Shown here: one piece after another, positions 33,342 through 40,205 of the stretch
How the letters are laid out: every line of letters begins with the position of its first letter
How positions within the stretch are numbered: position 1 is the first letter of the stretch
From: Pseudoalteromonas sp. EB27
Lineage (GTDB): Bacteria > Pseudomonadota > Gammaproteobacteria > Enterobacterales > Alteromonadaceae
NCBI RefSeq assembly: GCF_001974875.1
Contig: NZ_MTQD01000023.1
Span: 1-42,812 of the forward strand
Direction of reading: 5' to 3'
DNA: 42,812 nt
Notes under the pieces: generated by a model
The model's database searches: none
The model's input: the letters and a program-made list of their open reading frames with translations, nothing else
Told to the model about the DNA's origin: nothing
Position numbers and translations under genes: made by a program

Positions 33342-33526
33342 ATTTGCTCTCGGTGGGGTAACGCACAGGCTTTAGTATAAAGGCTTACAGCGACTTTTGC
33401 ACCAAAGCAAGTAACTTTAGATAGCTGTAATACACAATTAGTTATGAAAGTTTTTAGGTATTTTATCTGTCTTTAAAAAAACTGAAGCAATTAAAAGTTA
33501 AGCTTCGTTGCAATCTTTTTTACGTA

Positions 33527-33542
33527 TGGCTCGCTAATTGCT
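33527..33542 (+). promoter_or_regulatory. Sigma-54 promoter
   Basis: TGGCTCGCTAATTGCT matches TGGCACG-N4-TTGC(A/T) at all but one position, with the required GG-N10-GC spacing. It lies ~55 bases before the ATG of the next gene; the start site would be near 33553. An inverted repeat GAAGC (33484-33488) / GCTTC (33502-33506) and a TGCACC half-site (33398) lie upstream. Confidence 0.7.
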
Positions 33543-33597
33543 AAAACTCTGGCGGATTAATCAATGTGTAATGAATACATATAAAACGGAGTAGAAA

Positions 33598-33885
33598 ATG
33601 GGCGTAAGATTAGCAATGAAAAAAGAGCTAATGGGCTTAGATAATTCAGATATGTTGACCGCAGATGATGTTAGGTCACATCTTACTAATCAAGTAAAAG
33701 AGCAAAAGGAAAATGCTGAACGTGGTTTTTCTGTGATTTCAAAATTTAACGATCACCATAGTCGTTTAGTGAGTGGCGATATGAAAAAAAAATCGGTACT
33801 TGAATTTCAACGCCATCGTTTATTTAAAGAAGTTTTATACACCCGTAAAAGTGTTGATGCGTGGTTAGATAGCCAAACAAATTAA
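33598..33885 (+). CDS. 95-residue protein of unknown function under a sigma-54 promoter
   Basis: I recognise no family. The protein is hydrophilic and helical, with no signal peptide or membrane segment: MGVRLAMKKELMGLDNSDML, then HLTNQVKEQKENAERGFSVI, a His pair (FNDHHSRLV) and a basic, aromatic C terminus (FQRHRLFKEVLYTRKSVDAWL). GGAG lies 6 bases before the ATG, so it is clearly translated. The near-perfect sigma-54 promoter upstream implies control by an activator of the NtrC type; ntrC itself is 1.2 kb away. It may be co-transcribed with the lipoprotein gene 55 bases downstream. Confidence 0.7.
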   Translation: MGVRLAMKKELMGLDNSDMLTADDVRSHLTNQVKEQKENAERGFSVISKFNDHHSRLVSGDMKKKSVLEFQRHRLFKEVLYTRKSVDAWLDSQTN

Positions 33886-33940
33886 ATTGCTATAAATAGT
33901 TACCTTTAATAGACTACAATTGTAATTTAAAAGGGTAACT

Positions 33941-34606
33941 ATGAAAAATGGAATTTTAATATGTGTGTTGGCATTACTATTAGCTGCGTGCCAACAACCT
34001 ACCGTGTATGTATTTAGTGAAAACTTGCAAGATGAACAGCGCAACCAGCTCGATGCTGCGCTAAAAGCACAATCGCTCTCTTATGAATATGTAGAGCTGG
34101 CAATCCCACCTGACTTTGGTGAAGCCACATTACTCTTATCAAGTGATAAGATTTATTCTAAAGAAACTGAGCAACTTGCGGCTATAATGCAGGGGCTAGG
34201 TTACGAGCCACAAGTTAACTATACAACGCGTTCAAATCATTTTTATGGTGATGGCAACATAGGTTTTTATTTAAAAAATGTAGTGGCGGGTACAACCTTT
34301 GTTATGCCTAAAAGGTTACGAACAACTCAATGCAGCGAAGACAAGTACAATGATTTACTTGTCACATTTACAGATAAATATGCTGACTTTACCTTACCCA
34401 GTGGCGCTGTTGTAAGGTTAGGTTGGGAGTTTTTATACGGTTACGTTGTCATTTATTACAAAAATTATTCGCAAACATACAGCCACTCGCAACCACTTGT
34501 AAATACCCCCTTTGGTGCCAAGCCTTCAGATACTTACACTTTTACTGCGCACGTTAATAAGCCCAGTTGGCTTGATTGCTCATTGCAAATTGTTTATATG
34601 GATTGA
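33941..34606 (+). CDS. Predicted lipoprotein, unknown function
   Basis: 221 residues. The signal MKNGILICVLALLLAAC ends in a textbook lipobox with Cys17 lipidated. The mature part begins QQPTVYVFSENLQDEQRNQL, a region that looks like a thioredoxin- or receiver-like alternation of strands and helices, and later has an aromatic C-terminal region (WEFLYGYVVIYYKNYSQTYSHS). Two cysteines (QCSEDK and WLDCSL) could form a disulfide. AGGG precedes the ATG. No family recognised. It ends 9 bases from the convergent cyclic-nucleotide gene. Confidence 0.7.
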   Translation: MKNGILICVLALLLAACQQPTVYVFSENLQDEQRNQLDAALKAQSLSYEYVELAIPPDFGEATLLLSSDKIYSKETEQLAAIMQGLGYEPQVNYTTRSNHFYGDGNIGFYLKNVVAGTTFVMPKRLRTTQCSEDKYNDLLVTFTDKYADFTLPSGAVVRLGWEFLYGYVVIYYKNYSQTYSHSQPLVNTPFGAKPSDTYTFTAHVNKPSWLDCSLQIVYMD

Positions 34607-34615
34607 GTGATAGAG

Positions 34616-35074
34616 TTAACCGTGAGTTTCTATATGTTCACTAAGTTTTGCAATACGCAAACTCATACCTTCTATAATTCGGTCTTTAATTTTTTCACGG
34701 ATAACATTAGGTAAGCGGGTGAGTGCTTCAGGGGTAATAGCAAGAACTATACTGTCGGTTTTGGCGCGTGCGCTAGTGCTGCGCTCTCGGTTATTTATAA
34801 AAGCGCCTTCACCTATAAATTCACCGGGCTCTATAGTACCAAGTTCTAGCAAATGATTATGTTTAAATACTAATAGCGCGCCGCTAAGTACAATATATAA
34901 GCGCTTGTCGTTATCGTATTGCTTAAATAAAAACTGATGCTGGCTTACTAAATATAACAGGCCGAACGACTCTAATAAGACTTGGCGCTCGCTGAGTGTA
35001 AATTCCTTAAAAAAGTGCAGCCTGTTTATAATTTCCATTTGTTTGAATAATGGAATATGTTCGATTAGCTTCAT
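34616..35074 (-). CDS. Orphan cyclic-nucleotide-binding domain protein
   Basis: 152 residues from the ATG at 35074 (a TTG one codon upstream is possible). Residues ~15-125 form a CRP-type cNMP-binding barrel: FFKEFTLSERQVLLE, LYIVLSGALLVFKHNHLLELG, PGEFIGEGAFINNRERSTSARAKTDSIVLAI. The phosphate cassette GEGAFINNRERSTSARA keeps the Gly-Glu and the Arg-Ser/Thr core, so binding of a cyclic nucleotide is plausible. There is no DNA-binding helix-turn-helix; the C terminus is one helix. It follows ntrC on the same strand after 29 bases and may be in the same operon. Confidence 0.82.
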   Translation of the reverse strand: MKLIEHIPLFKQMEIINRLHFFKEFTLSERQVLLESFGLLYLVSQHQFLFKQYDNDKRLYIVLSGALLVFKHNHLLELGTIEPGEFIGEGAFINNRERSTSARAKTDSIVLAITPEALTRLPNVIREKIKDRIIEGMSLRIAKLSEHIETHG

Positions 35075-35103
35075 CAATAACCAAATGTGTTAAAAGCGTT
35101 TAA

Positions 35104-36489
35104 TCAGCTAATATTGCGCTCTTTTAATTTTCGGGTCAACGTGTTGCGTCCCCAACCAATTTTTATAGCAGCATCTTGCTTATGACCAGAACAATTAGCC
35201 AGTGCTGTTTTAATTAAGCGAGTTTCTAGCTGGGCTTGAATGTCAGGCCAAATATTTTCTTTACCTTGTTTAAGCTCTTGATTAAGCCATTGCTGAAACG
35301 CATCTAGCCAATCACCTTCTTCTTGGGTTGGCGAAGCATCCAGAATCTCCGGTGGTAAGTCTTGCTCGCTTACAAGCTCACCTGGCGCCATAACTGTTAG
35401 CCAGCGACACGTGTTTTCTAATTGGCGTACATTGCCTGGCCAATTAAATAAACGTAATTGCTCAGTCGCTTTAGGGCTCAGCACTTTGCTTTCGACTTGA
35501 AGCTCTTTAGCGCTTTTATGTAAAAAGTGTTGCGATAAGCTTTCTATATCTTCAGTGCGCTCTCGAAGAGCGGGTAAACGTAGGCGCACAACATTAAGAC
35601 GATGAAATAAATCATCCCTAAACTTGCCCTGTTTAACTAAATCTTCAAGGTTTTGGTGAGTAGCCGCAATAATACGGACATCTACTTTTATACTTTGATG
35701 GCCACCAACGCGATAAAATTCACCATCGGCAAGTACGCGCAATAAACGTGTTTGCACATCAAGTGGCATATCACCAATTTCATCTAAAAACAGTGTGCCG
35801 CCATTGGCTTGCTCAAAACGACCTTTACGTACGCTATCTGCGCCCGTAAATGCGCCTTTTTCGTGGCCAAATAACTCTGACTCAACAAGCTCTTTTGGAA
35901 TGGCTGCCATGTTAAGTGCAATAAATTGATTTTCTTTACGTGGACTATGATTGTGCAGCGCACTGGCGACAAGCTCTTTACCGGTACCCGATTCACCATT
36001 TATTAATACGCTCATGCTAGAAGCCGATAGTTTACCTATCGCTCTAAACACTTCTTGCATTGCGGGCGCTTCACCAATTATGTGAGCACTTTTTGGTGGG
36101 GCTTGCTTTCGTTTAGTTTTTTTAGTGGAGTTTGCTCTGCATGCGCTTTCGACGAGGGCTACTGCTTCGTTTAAATCAAACGGCTTAGCTAGGTATTCAA
36201 AAGCACCTTTTTGGAATGCATTAACTGCTGAGTCTAAATCAGAATGGGCGGTCATTATAATAACCGGCAACCCAGGGTTTTGCTCTGCGATAAGTTCAAG
36301 CAACGCCATACCATCCATGCCAGGCATTCTAACGTCAGAAACTAAAACAGTAGGTTGGCTAAACTTTAGTGCGCTTAGTACATCTTGCGCATTAGCAAAG
36401 CTCTCCGTGTTAAACCCTGAACGGGTTAGTGCCTTTTCAAGTACAAAGCGAATTGAGGCATCATCATCTACAAGCCAAACTGTTTTCAT
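35104..36489 (-). CDS. ntrC: Nitrogen regulation response regulator NtrC
   Basis: Sigma-54-dependent activator of nitrogen genes. Start ATG 36489 (MKTVWLVDDD) with GGAG 6 bases before it; the frame from 36504 is longer by five codons. Receiver domain 1-120 with acidic pocket DDD and phospho-acceptor Asp52 (VSDVRMPGMDG). AAA+ domain: Walker A GESGTGKE, the sigma-54-contacting GAFTGA loop in ELFGHEKGAFTGAD, Walker B GGTLFLDEIGDM. C-terminal Fis-type helix-turn-helix (ALANCSGHKQDAAIKIGWGRNTLTRKLKE). 461 residues. Fourteen bases after the ntrB stop; one operon. Confidence 0.96.
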   Translation of the reverse strand: MKTVWLVDDDASIRFVLEKALTRSGFNTESFANAQDVLSALKFSQPTVLVSDVRMPGMDGMALLELIAEQNPGLPVIIMTAHSDLDSAVNAFQKGAFEYLAKPFDLNEAVALVESACRANSTKKTKRKQAPPKSAHIIGEAPAMQEVFRAIGKLSASSMSVLINGESGTGKELVASALHNHSPRKENQFIALNMAAIPKELVESELFGHEKGAFTGADSVRKGRFEQANGGTLFLDEIGDMPLDVQTRLLRVLADGEFYRVGGHQSIKVDVRIIAATHQNLEDLVKQGKFRDDLFHRLNVVRLRLPALRERTEDIESLSQHFLHKSAKELQVESKVLSPKATEQLRLFNWPGNVRQLENTCRWLTVMAPGELVSEQDLPPEILDASPTQEEGDWLDAFQQWLNQELKQGKENIWPDIQAQLETRLIKTALANCSGHKQDAAIKIGWGRNTLTRKLKERNIS

Positions 36490-36503
36490 GCAAACTCCAA
36501 ACA

Positions 36504-37574
36504 TTAATCTGCAAAGGGCAGATAGATATTAAATTCAGTATGTCCAGGCCAGCTATCGCATTCTATATAGCCATCATGTTGATCTATCAGCGTTTGCGCT
36601 ATTGAGAGTCCTAATCCAGAGCCACCTTCTTTATTGGTGATCATAGGGTAGAACAGTGTTTCGCGTACACTGGGATCAATTCCTGGTCCGTTATCAGATA
36701 TTTGGATCAACAAGGCTTTTTTAGGTGCTTTACCTGGGCGACGATGCTGATGATTAATGCGGGTTTTTATTGTTATTTCACCGCCATCTACAAGCGCCTG
36801 TTGGGCATTTCGTACAATGTTTAATACTACTTGCTGAACCTTGCCTTGATCAATGTATACATCAGGAATACTTGGGTCGTAATCTTTAACTAAGCTAATG
36901 TTAGAACAATTATCTAACGTACTTAGCCTTGCAACTGATTCAAGTGATTGATGTATGTTGCCATACGATTTTTGTGGAAGTTGATTGGGCCCCAAAAGCC
37001 TATCTACTAATTCACGTAATCGGTCGGCTTGCTCAATGATGAGCTCAGCACATTGATCTCTTTCTTGTTGATCAACCTCATACTGCAATAACTGCGCCGC
37101 TCCGCGAATCCCACCTAAAGGATTTTTAATTTCGTGCGCTAAGCCTCTAATTAGGTTTCGGGCAGCTTGGTATTGATGCATTTGATTAGACGCTTGGTCG
37201 TGCTTAATTTCGTCATCGGTTTGGCGCCACTCAAATAAAATATAAAGCGAGCCATTAAACTTAATTTGTCGTGTACTTACGGCTACTTTCGCATGGCGAG
37301 AATCGCTAAAAACCACGTCAGCTCTATGCTGCTGGCAATCTACACCTTCAACTAGTGAGTATTGTTTTATACGCTCTAAATCGATTGAATGGTAGTTAAA
37401 AAGGCTATCAAAAGGTTGATCTAATAGGCGTTTATTACCAAGGCCAAGCAGTTCACTGGTACTGTTATTGGCATATATTACAATAAAGTTTTTATCAAGT
37501 AATATGATAGCGGTTGTTTGATTTTGCCAAATGGCATCGAGTAGCTCAGGGCTAAAGTTTTTATTATTAATCAT
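36504..37574 (-). CDS. ntrB: Nitrogen regulation sensor kinase NtrB
   Basis: Cytoplasmic kinase/phosphatase of NtrC, controlled by PII protein. 356 residues, no membrane segments. N-terminal PAS domain ~1-115 (LLDKNFIVIYANNSTSELLG), the dimerisation H-box with His147 (IRGLAHEIKNPLGGIRGAAQLL), and the ATPase with N box (VVLNIVRNAQQAL), G1 (ISDNGPGIDP) and G2 (KEGGSGLGLSIAQTL). An NtrC-type site overlaps the ribosome-binding region just before its ATG. Confidence 0.96.
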   Translation of the reverse strand: MINNKNFSPELLDAIWQNQTTAIILLDKNFIVIYANNSTSELLGLGNKRLLDQPFDSLFNYHSIDLERIKQYSLVEGVDCQQHRADVVFSDSRHAKVAVSTRQIKFNGSLYILFEWRQTDDEIKHDQASNQMHQYQAARNLIRGLAHEIKNPLGGIRGAAQLLQYEVDQQERDQCAELIIEQADRLRELVDRLLGPNQLPQKSYGNIHQSLESVARLSTLDNCSNISLVKDYDPSIPDVYIDQGKVQQVVLNIVRNAQQALVDGGEITIKTRINHQHRRPGKAPKKALLIQISDNGPGIDPSVRETLFYPMITNKEGGSGLGLSIAQTLIDQHDGYIECDSWPGHTEFNIYLPFAD

Positions 37575-37577
37575 AGC

Positions 37578-37594
37578 TGCACCATTTTAGTGCG
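37578..37594. promoter_or_regulatory. NtrC-type binding site before ntrB
   Basis: TGCACCATTTTAGTGCG contains GCAC-N7-GTGC, the core of the NtrC consensus TGCACC-N5-GGTGCA. It lies 4 bases before the ntrB start codon, suited to repression of ntrBC by NtrC. Confidence 0.7.
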
Positions 37595-37656
37595 TTGATG
37601 TTTGCAAGCAAGTTATACGGTAAAATACACTGCTGCACGATTAGTAATACCCCAAT

Positions 37657-38178
37657 TTAGTTACTTAGGCTTAGCCCTTTTCGGTGCATAAAAAACATAC
37701 AGGGCTCGCTTGTAGCAATAACTTGGTTTTTACTATTAAAAAGCTTTAATTGTAGTGTGTGCTGACCACGTTCTACATCCCTTATTGCAAAGGTTGAGCT
37801 GTCACTGGCAGGGCCGTGTGCTTTACCATCAATAAAAAGTTGTATAGTAAAACCAGTTTCAAAGCGTGGTTTTATTCGGCTAGTAACATAAACAGTGCCG
37901 GTATTTTCACGAATAGTCTGGTTATGATCAGGGGAGGAAATAGCAATACTAAAAGCCGCTTTTTGAGGCTGGGGTTGCTCGTCAAAAATGTCAGTATTTG
38001 TTGCAGGCATATTAAGATCTTGGCTGGTGAGCTTGACCTCTTTAGCACCTTTATGAGGGGTGTCTGAGAACACTAATACGCCATTTTTATCTTTCCAAGC
38101 GTATATTTTTGTTTCACCGGCATAACTATAATTACTTAATCCTAAAGTAATTAATAGTAATAAAATCTTGTTATTCAC
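37657..38178 (-). CDS. DUF4124 domain exported protein
   Basis: About 173 residues from a GTG at 38178 with AGGG 7 bases upstream; the ATG at 38193 has no ribosome site. Signal peptide VNNKILLLLITLGLSNYSYA. Residues ~20-55 are DUF4124 (TKIYAWKDKNGVLVFSDTPHKGA). The rest is a beta-rich domain (FSIAISSPDHNQTIRENTG, IQLFIDGKAHGP, RGQHTLQLKLFNSKNQVIATSEP) that looks immunoglobulin-like. It lies between glnA and ntrB, a place where many gammaproteobacteria carry a DUF4124 gene. Function unknown. Confidence 0.8.
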   Translation of the reverse strand: MNNKILLLLITLGLSNYSYAGETKIYAWKDKNGVLVFSDTPHKGAKEVKLTSQDLNMPATNTDIFDEQPQPQKAAFSIAISSPDHNQTIRENTGTVYVTSRIKPRFETGFTIQLFIDGKAHGPASDSSTFAIRDVERGQHTLQLKLFNSKNQVIATSEPCMFFMHRKGLSLSN

Positions 38179-38239
38179 TCTGCAGCCCTGCATTTTTATC
38201 GGTAACTTAACTTTAGTGGAGATTGACTAATTTTACCAT

Positions 38240-38263
38240 TAAAAAAGCCCGCAAAGCGGGCTT
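38240..38263 (-). terminator. Terminator of glnA
   Basis: AAGCCCGC, loop AAA, GCGGGCTT with six A on the left (T run on the minus strand), 29 bases past the glnA stop. It separates glnA from the ntrBC side. Confidence 0.9.
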
Positions 38264-38291
38264 GAGAACACACATATTTTTTACAGCTTAA

Positions 38292-39698
38292 TTAACAGCT
38301 GTAGTACATTTCAAACTCAACTGGGTGAGTTGTCATGTTAAGCTTTTCAACTTCTTTAGACTTAAGTTCGATGTAAGCATCGATTAAGTCGTCAGTGAAT
38401 ACGCCACCTTGAGTTAAGAATTCACGGTCTGCGCTAAGTGCAGATAGTGCTTCGTCAAGTGATGCTGCAACAGTTGGAATTTCTGCTGCTTCTTCAGCTG
38501 GTAAGTCGTATAAATCTTTATCCATAGCATCGCCAGGGTGGATCTTGTTTTTGATACCATCAAGGCCAGCCATAAGCATTGCTGAGAAAGCAAGGTATGG
38601 GTTAGCTGTTGGATCCGGGAAGCGTACTTCAATACGACGACCTTTTTCAGATGGAACCACTGGGATACGGATTGATGCAGAGCGGTTACGTGCAGAGTAT
38701 GCAAGCATAACTGGTGCTTCAAAACCTGGTACTAAACGTTTGTACGAGTTAGTAGATGCGTTTGCAAAAGCGTTAATTGCTTTAGCATGCTTAATGATAC
38801 CGCCAATGTAGTAAAGTGCATCTTCAGAAAGACCGCCGTACTTATCGCCAGCAAAAAGGTTAACACCGTCTTTAGCTAAAGACTGGTGACAATGCATACC
38901 AGAACCGTTATCACCAACAACTGGCTTAGGCATAAACGTTGCTGTTTTACCATATAAGTGAGCCATGTTATGGATAACATATTTCATTTCTTGGATTTCA
39001 TCCGCTTTTAATACCATTGTATTAAAGCGAGTAGCGATTTCGTTTTGACCTGCTGTTGCTACTTCGTGGTGATGTGCTTCTACTACTTGGCCCATTTCTT
39101 CTAGAACTAGACACGTAGCTGAACGCCAATCTTGGAAGTCATCAACAGGAGCAACTGGGAAGTAACCGCCTTTAACACCTGGACGGTGACCAGTGTTGCC
39201 ATCTGCATATTCTTTATCTGAGTTCCAAGCAGCTTGCTTAGAATCAATTTTGTACATAGAACCAGACATATCTGATTTGTATTTAACATCGTCAAATACG
39301 AAGAACTCTGGCTCAGGGCCAAATAAAACAGTGTCTGCAATGCCTGTAGAACGCATGTAATCTTCAGCGCGCTTAGCAACAGAACGCGGGTCGCGCTCAT
39401 AACCTTGTAATGTAGAAGGCTCTACTACGTCACAACGTAAAATTAATGTAGCTTCTTCAGTGAAAGGGTCTAGTTTGATTGACTCAGGAACTGGCATTAA
39501 TACCATGTCTGATTCGTTTATGCCTTTCCAGCCTGCAATTGAAGAGCCGTCGAACATTTTACCGTCTTCAAAAAAGTCTTCATCAACTTGGTGATGAGGA
39601 ATAGAAACATGCTGTTCTTTACCCTTAGTGTCAGTAAAGCGTAAATCAATGAACTTAACGTCATTTTCTTTAATAAAATCTAAAACCGATTGTGACAT
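38292..39698 (-). CDS. glnA: Glutamine synthetase, type I
   Basis: ATP-dependent synthesis of glutamine from glutamate and ammonia; cytoplasmic dodecamer and main entry of nitrogen. 468 residues, as in E. coli. Blocks: MFDGSSIAGWKGINESDM, the metal-binding FGPEPEFFVFDD, EVATAGQNEIATRFNT, KPVVGDNGSGMHCHQSL, NRSASIRIPVVPSEKGRRIEVRFPD. Tyr397 in KDLYDLPAEE is the site adenylylated by GlnE, so this is the adenylylated GSI-beta type. GGAGG lies 4 bases before the ATG. Expression should follow NtrC and sigma-54. Confidence 0.98.
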   Translation of the reverse strand: MSQSVLDFIKENDVKFIDLRFTDTKGKEQHVSIPHHQVDEDFFEDGKMFDGSSIAGWKGINESDMVLMPVPESIKLDPFTEEATLILRCDVVEPSTLQGYERDPRSVAKRAEDYMRSTGIADTVLFGPEPEFFVFDDVKYKSDMSGSMYKIDSKQAAWNSDKEYADGNTGHRPGVKGGYFPVAPVDDFQDWRSATCLVLEEMGQVVEAHHHEVATAGQNEIATRFNTMVLKADEIQEMKYVIHNMAHLYGKTATFMPKPVVGDNGSGMHCHQSLAKDGVNLFAGDKYGGLSEDALYYIGGIIKHAKAINAFANASTNSYKRLVPGFEAPVMLAYSARNRSASIRIPVVPSEKGRRIEVRFPDPTANPYLAFSAMLMAGLDGIKNKIHPGDAMDKDLYDLPAEEAAEIPTVAASLDEALSALSADREFLTQGGVFTDDLIDAYIELKSKEVEKLNMTTHPVEFEMYYSC

Positions 39699-39755
39699 GT
39701 GTCCTCCAACTATTGGGTTTTGTTATTGCTGCATAATTGCTTTGATATTTACTAA

Positions 39756-39770
39756 GCTGTTTTTGTGCCA
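39756..39770 (-). promoter_or_regulatory. Sigma-54 promoter of glnA
   Basis: Minus strand TGGCACAAAAACAGC: perfect TGGCAC -24 element and GG-N10-GC spacing; the -12 half is weaker than TTGCA. The start site would be near 39745, giving a ~45-base leader. Confidence 0.72.
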
Positions 39771-39809
39771 TTATTGTAACTGGCTGTTTATAAATTAAAA
39801 AAATATCAT

Positions 39810-39870
39810 TGCATCAAAATGGAATATATAAACGCACTGTTTTGGTGCGTAAATATTCCATTTCGGTGCA
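39810..39870. promoter_or_regulatory. NtrC enhancer array upstream of glnA
   Basis: A central near-perfect site GCACTGTTTTGGTGC (39834-39848) is flanked by two half-sites of mirrored sequence: TGCATCAAAATGGAATA (39810-39826) and TATTCCATTTCGGTGCA (39854-39870), reverse complements of each other at 15 of 17 positions. Centres are 23 and 21 bp apart, two helical turns, at about -73, -96 and -117 from the inferred start. Confidence 0.75.
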
Positions 39871-40132
39871 AAATTTACAGAGCGTAATTTGTTGTTAATT
39901 TAATCAGCTGGAATTAGCATAACCTAAATGCAAAAGAGTAACAAAAAGATCGGAAAAATAGTCAAAAAGAGGGTTTTTTGAAAAATAATTGAAATTTAAT
40001 TCATATAATTGTCATATAAAAAACAGATACTTAGTAAAAGTATTGAGAAAGTTTTAAAATATGTATTGGATAAACTTTCATCCATGTCATTAATGAGGGA
40101 TAATATGCGCCCTTTTAAATCCTATGCTGGGA

Positions 40133-40153
40133 CATCTCGCGAAAGCGTGGATG
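40133..40153 (+). other. Hairpin in the typA leader
   Basis: CATCTCGC, GAAA tetraloop, GCG-T-GGATG: an 8-bp stem with one bulged T and a stable GNRA loop, ~53 bases before the typA ATG. GAGAA/TTCTC near 40179-40193 can form a second stem beside the ribosome site. Confidence 0.5.
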
Positions 40154-40205
40154 AGTGCGTAGATCTTGCAGGATCATTGAGAATTTAATTTCTCTGAGTA
40201 AATAT

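Noticed and set aside
40060..40110. Sigma-70 promoter of typA (GATAAT at 40099)
   Set aside because: The -10-like element is good but no acceptable -35 hexamer is found at 16-18 bases, so it was not annotated.
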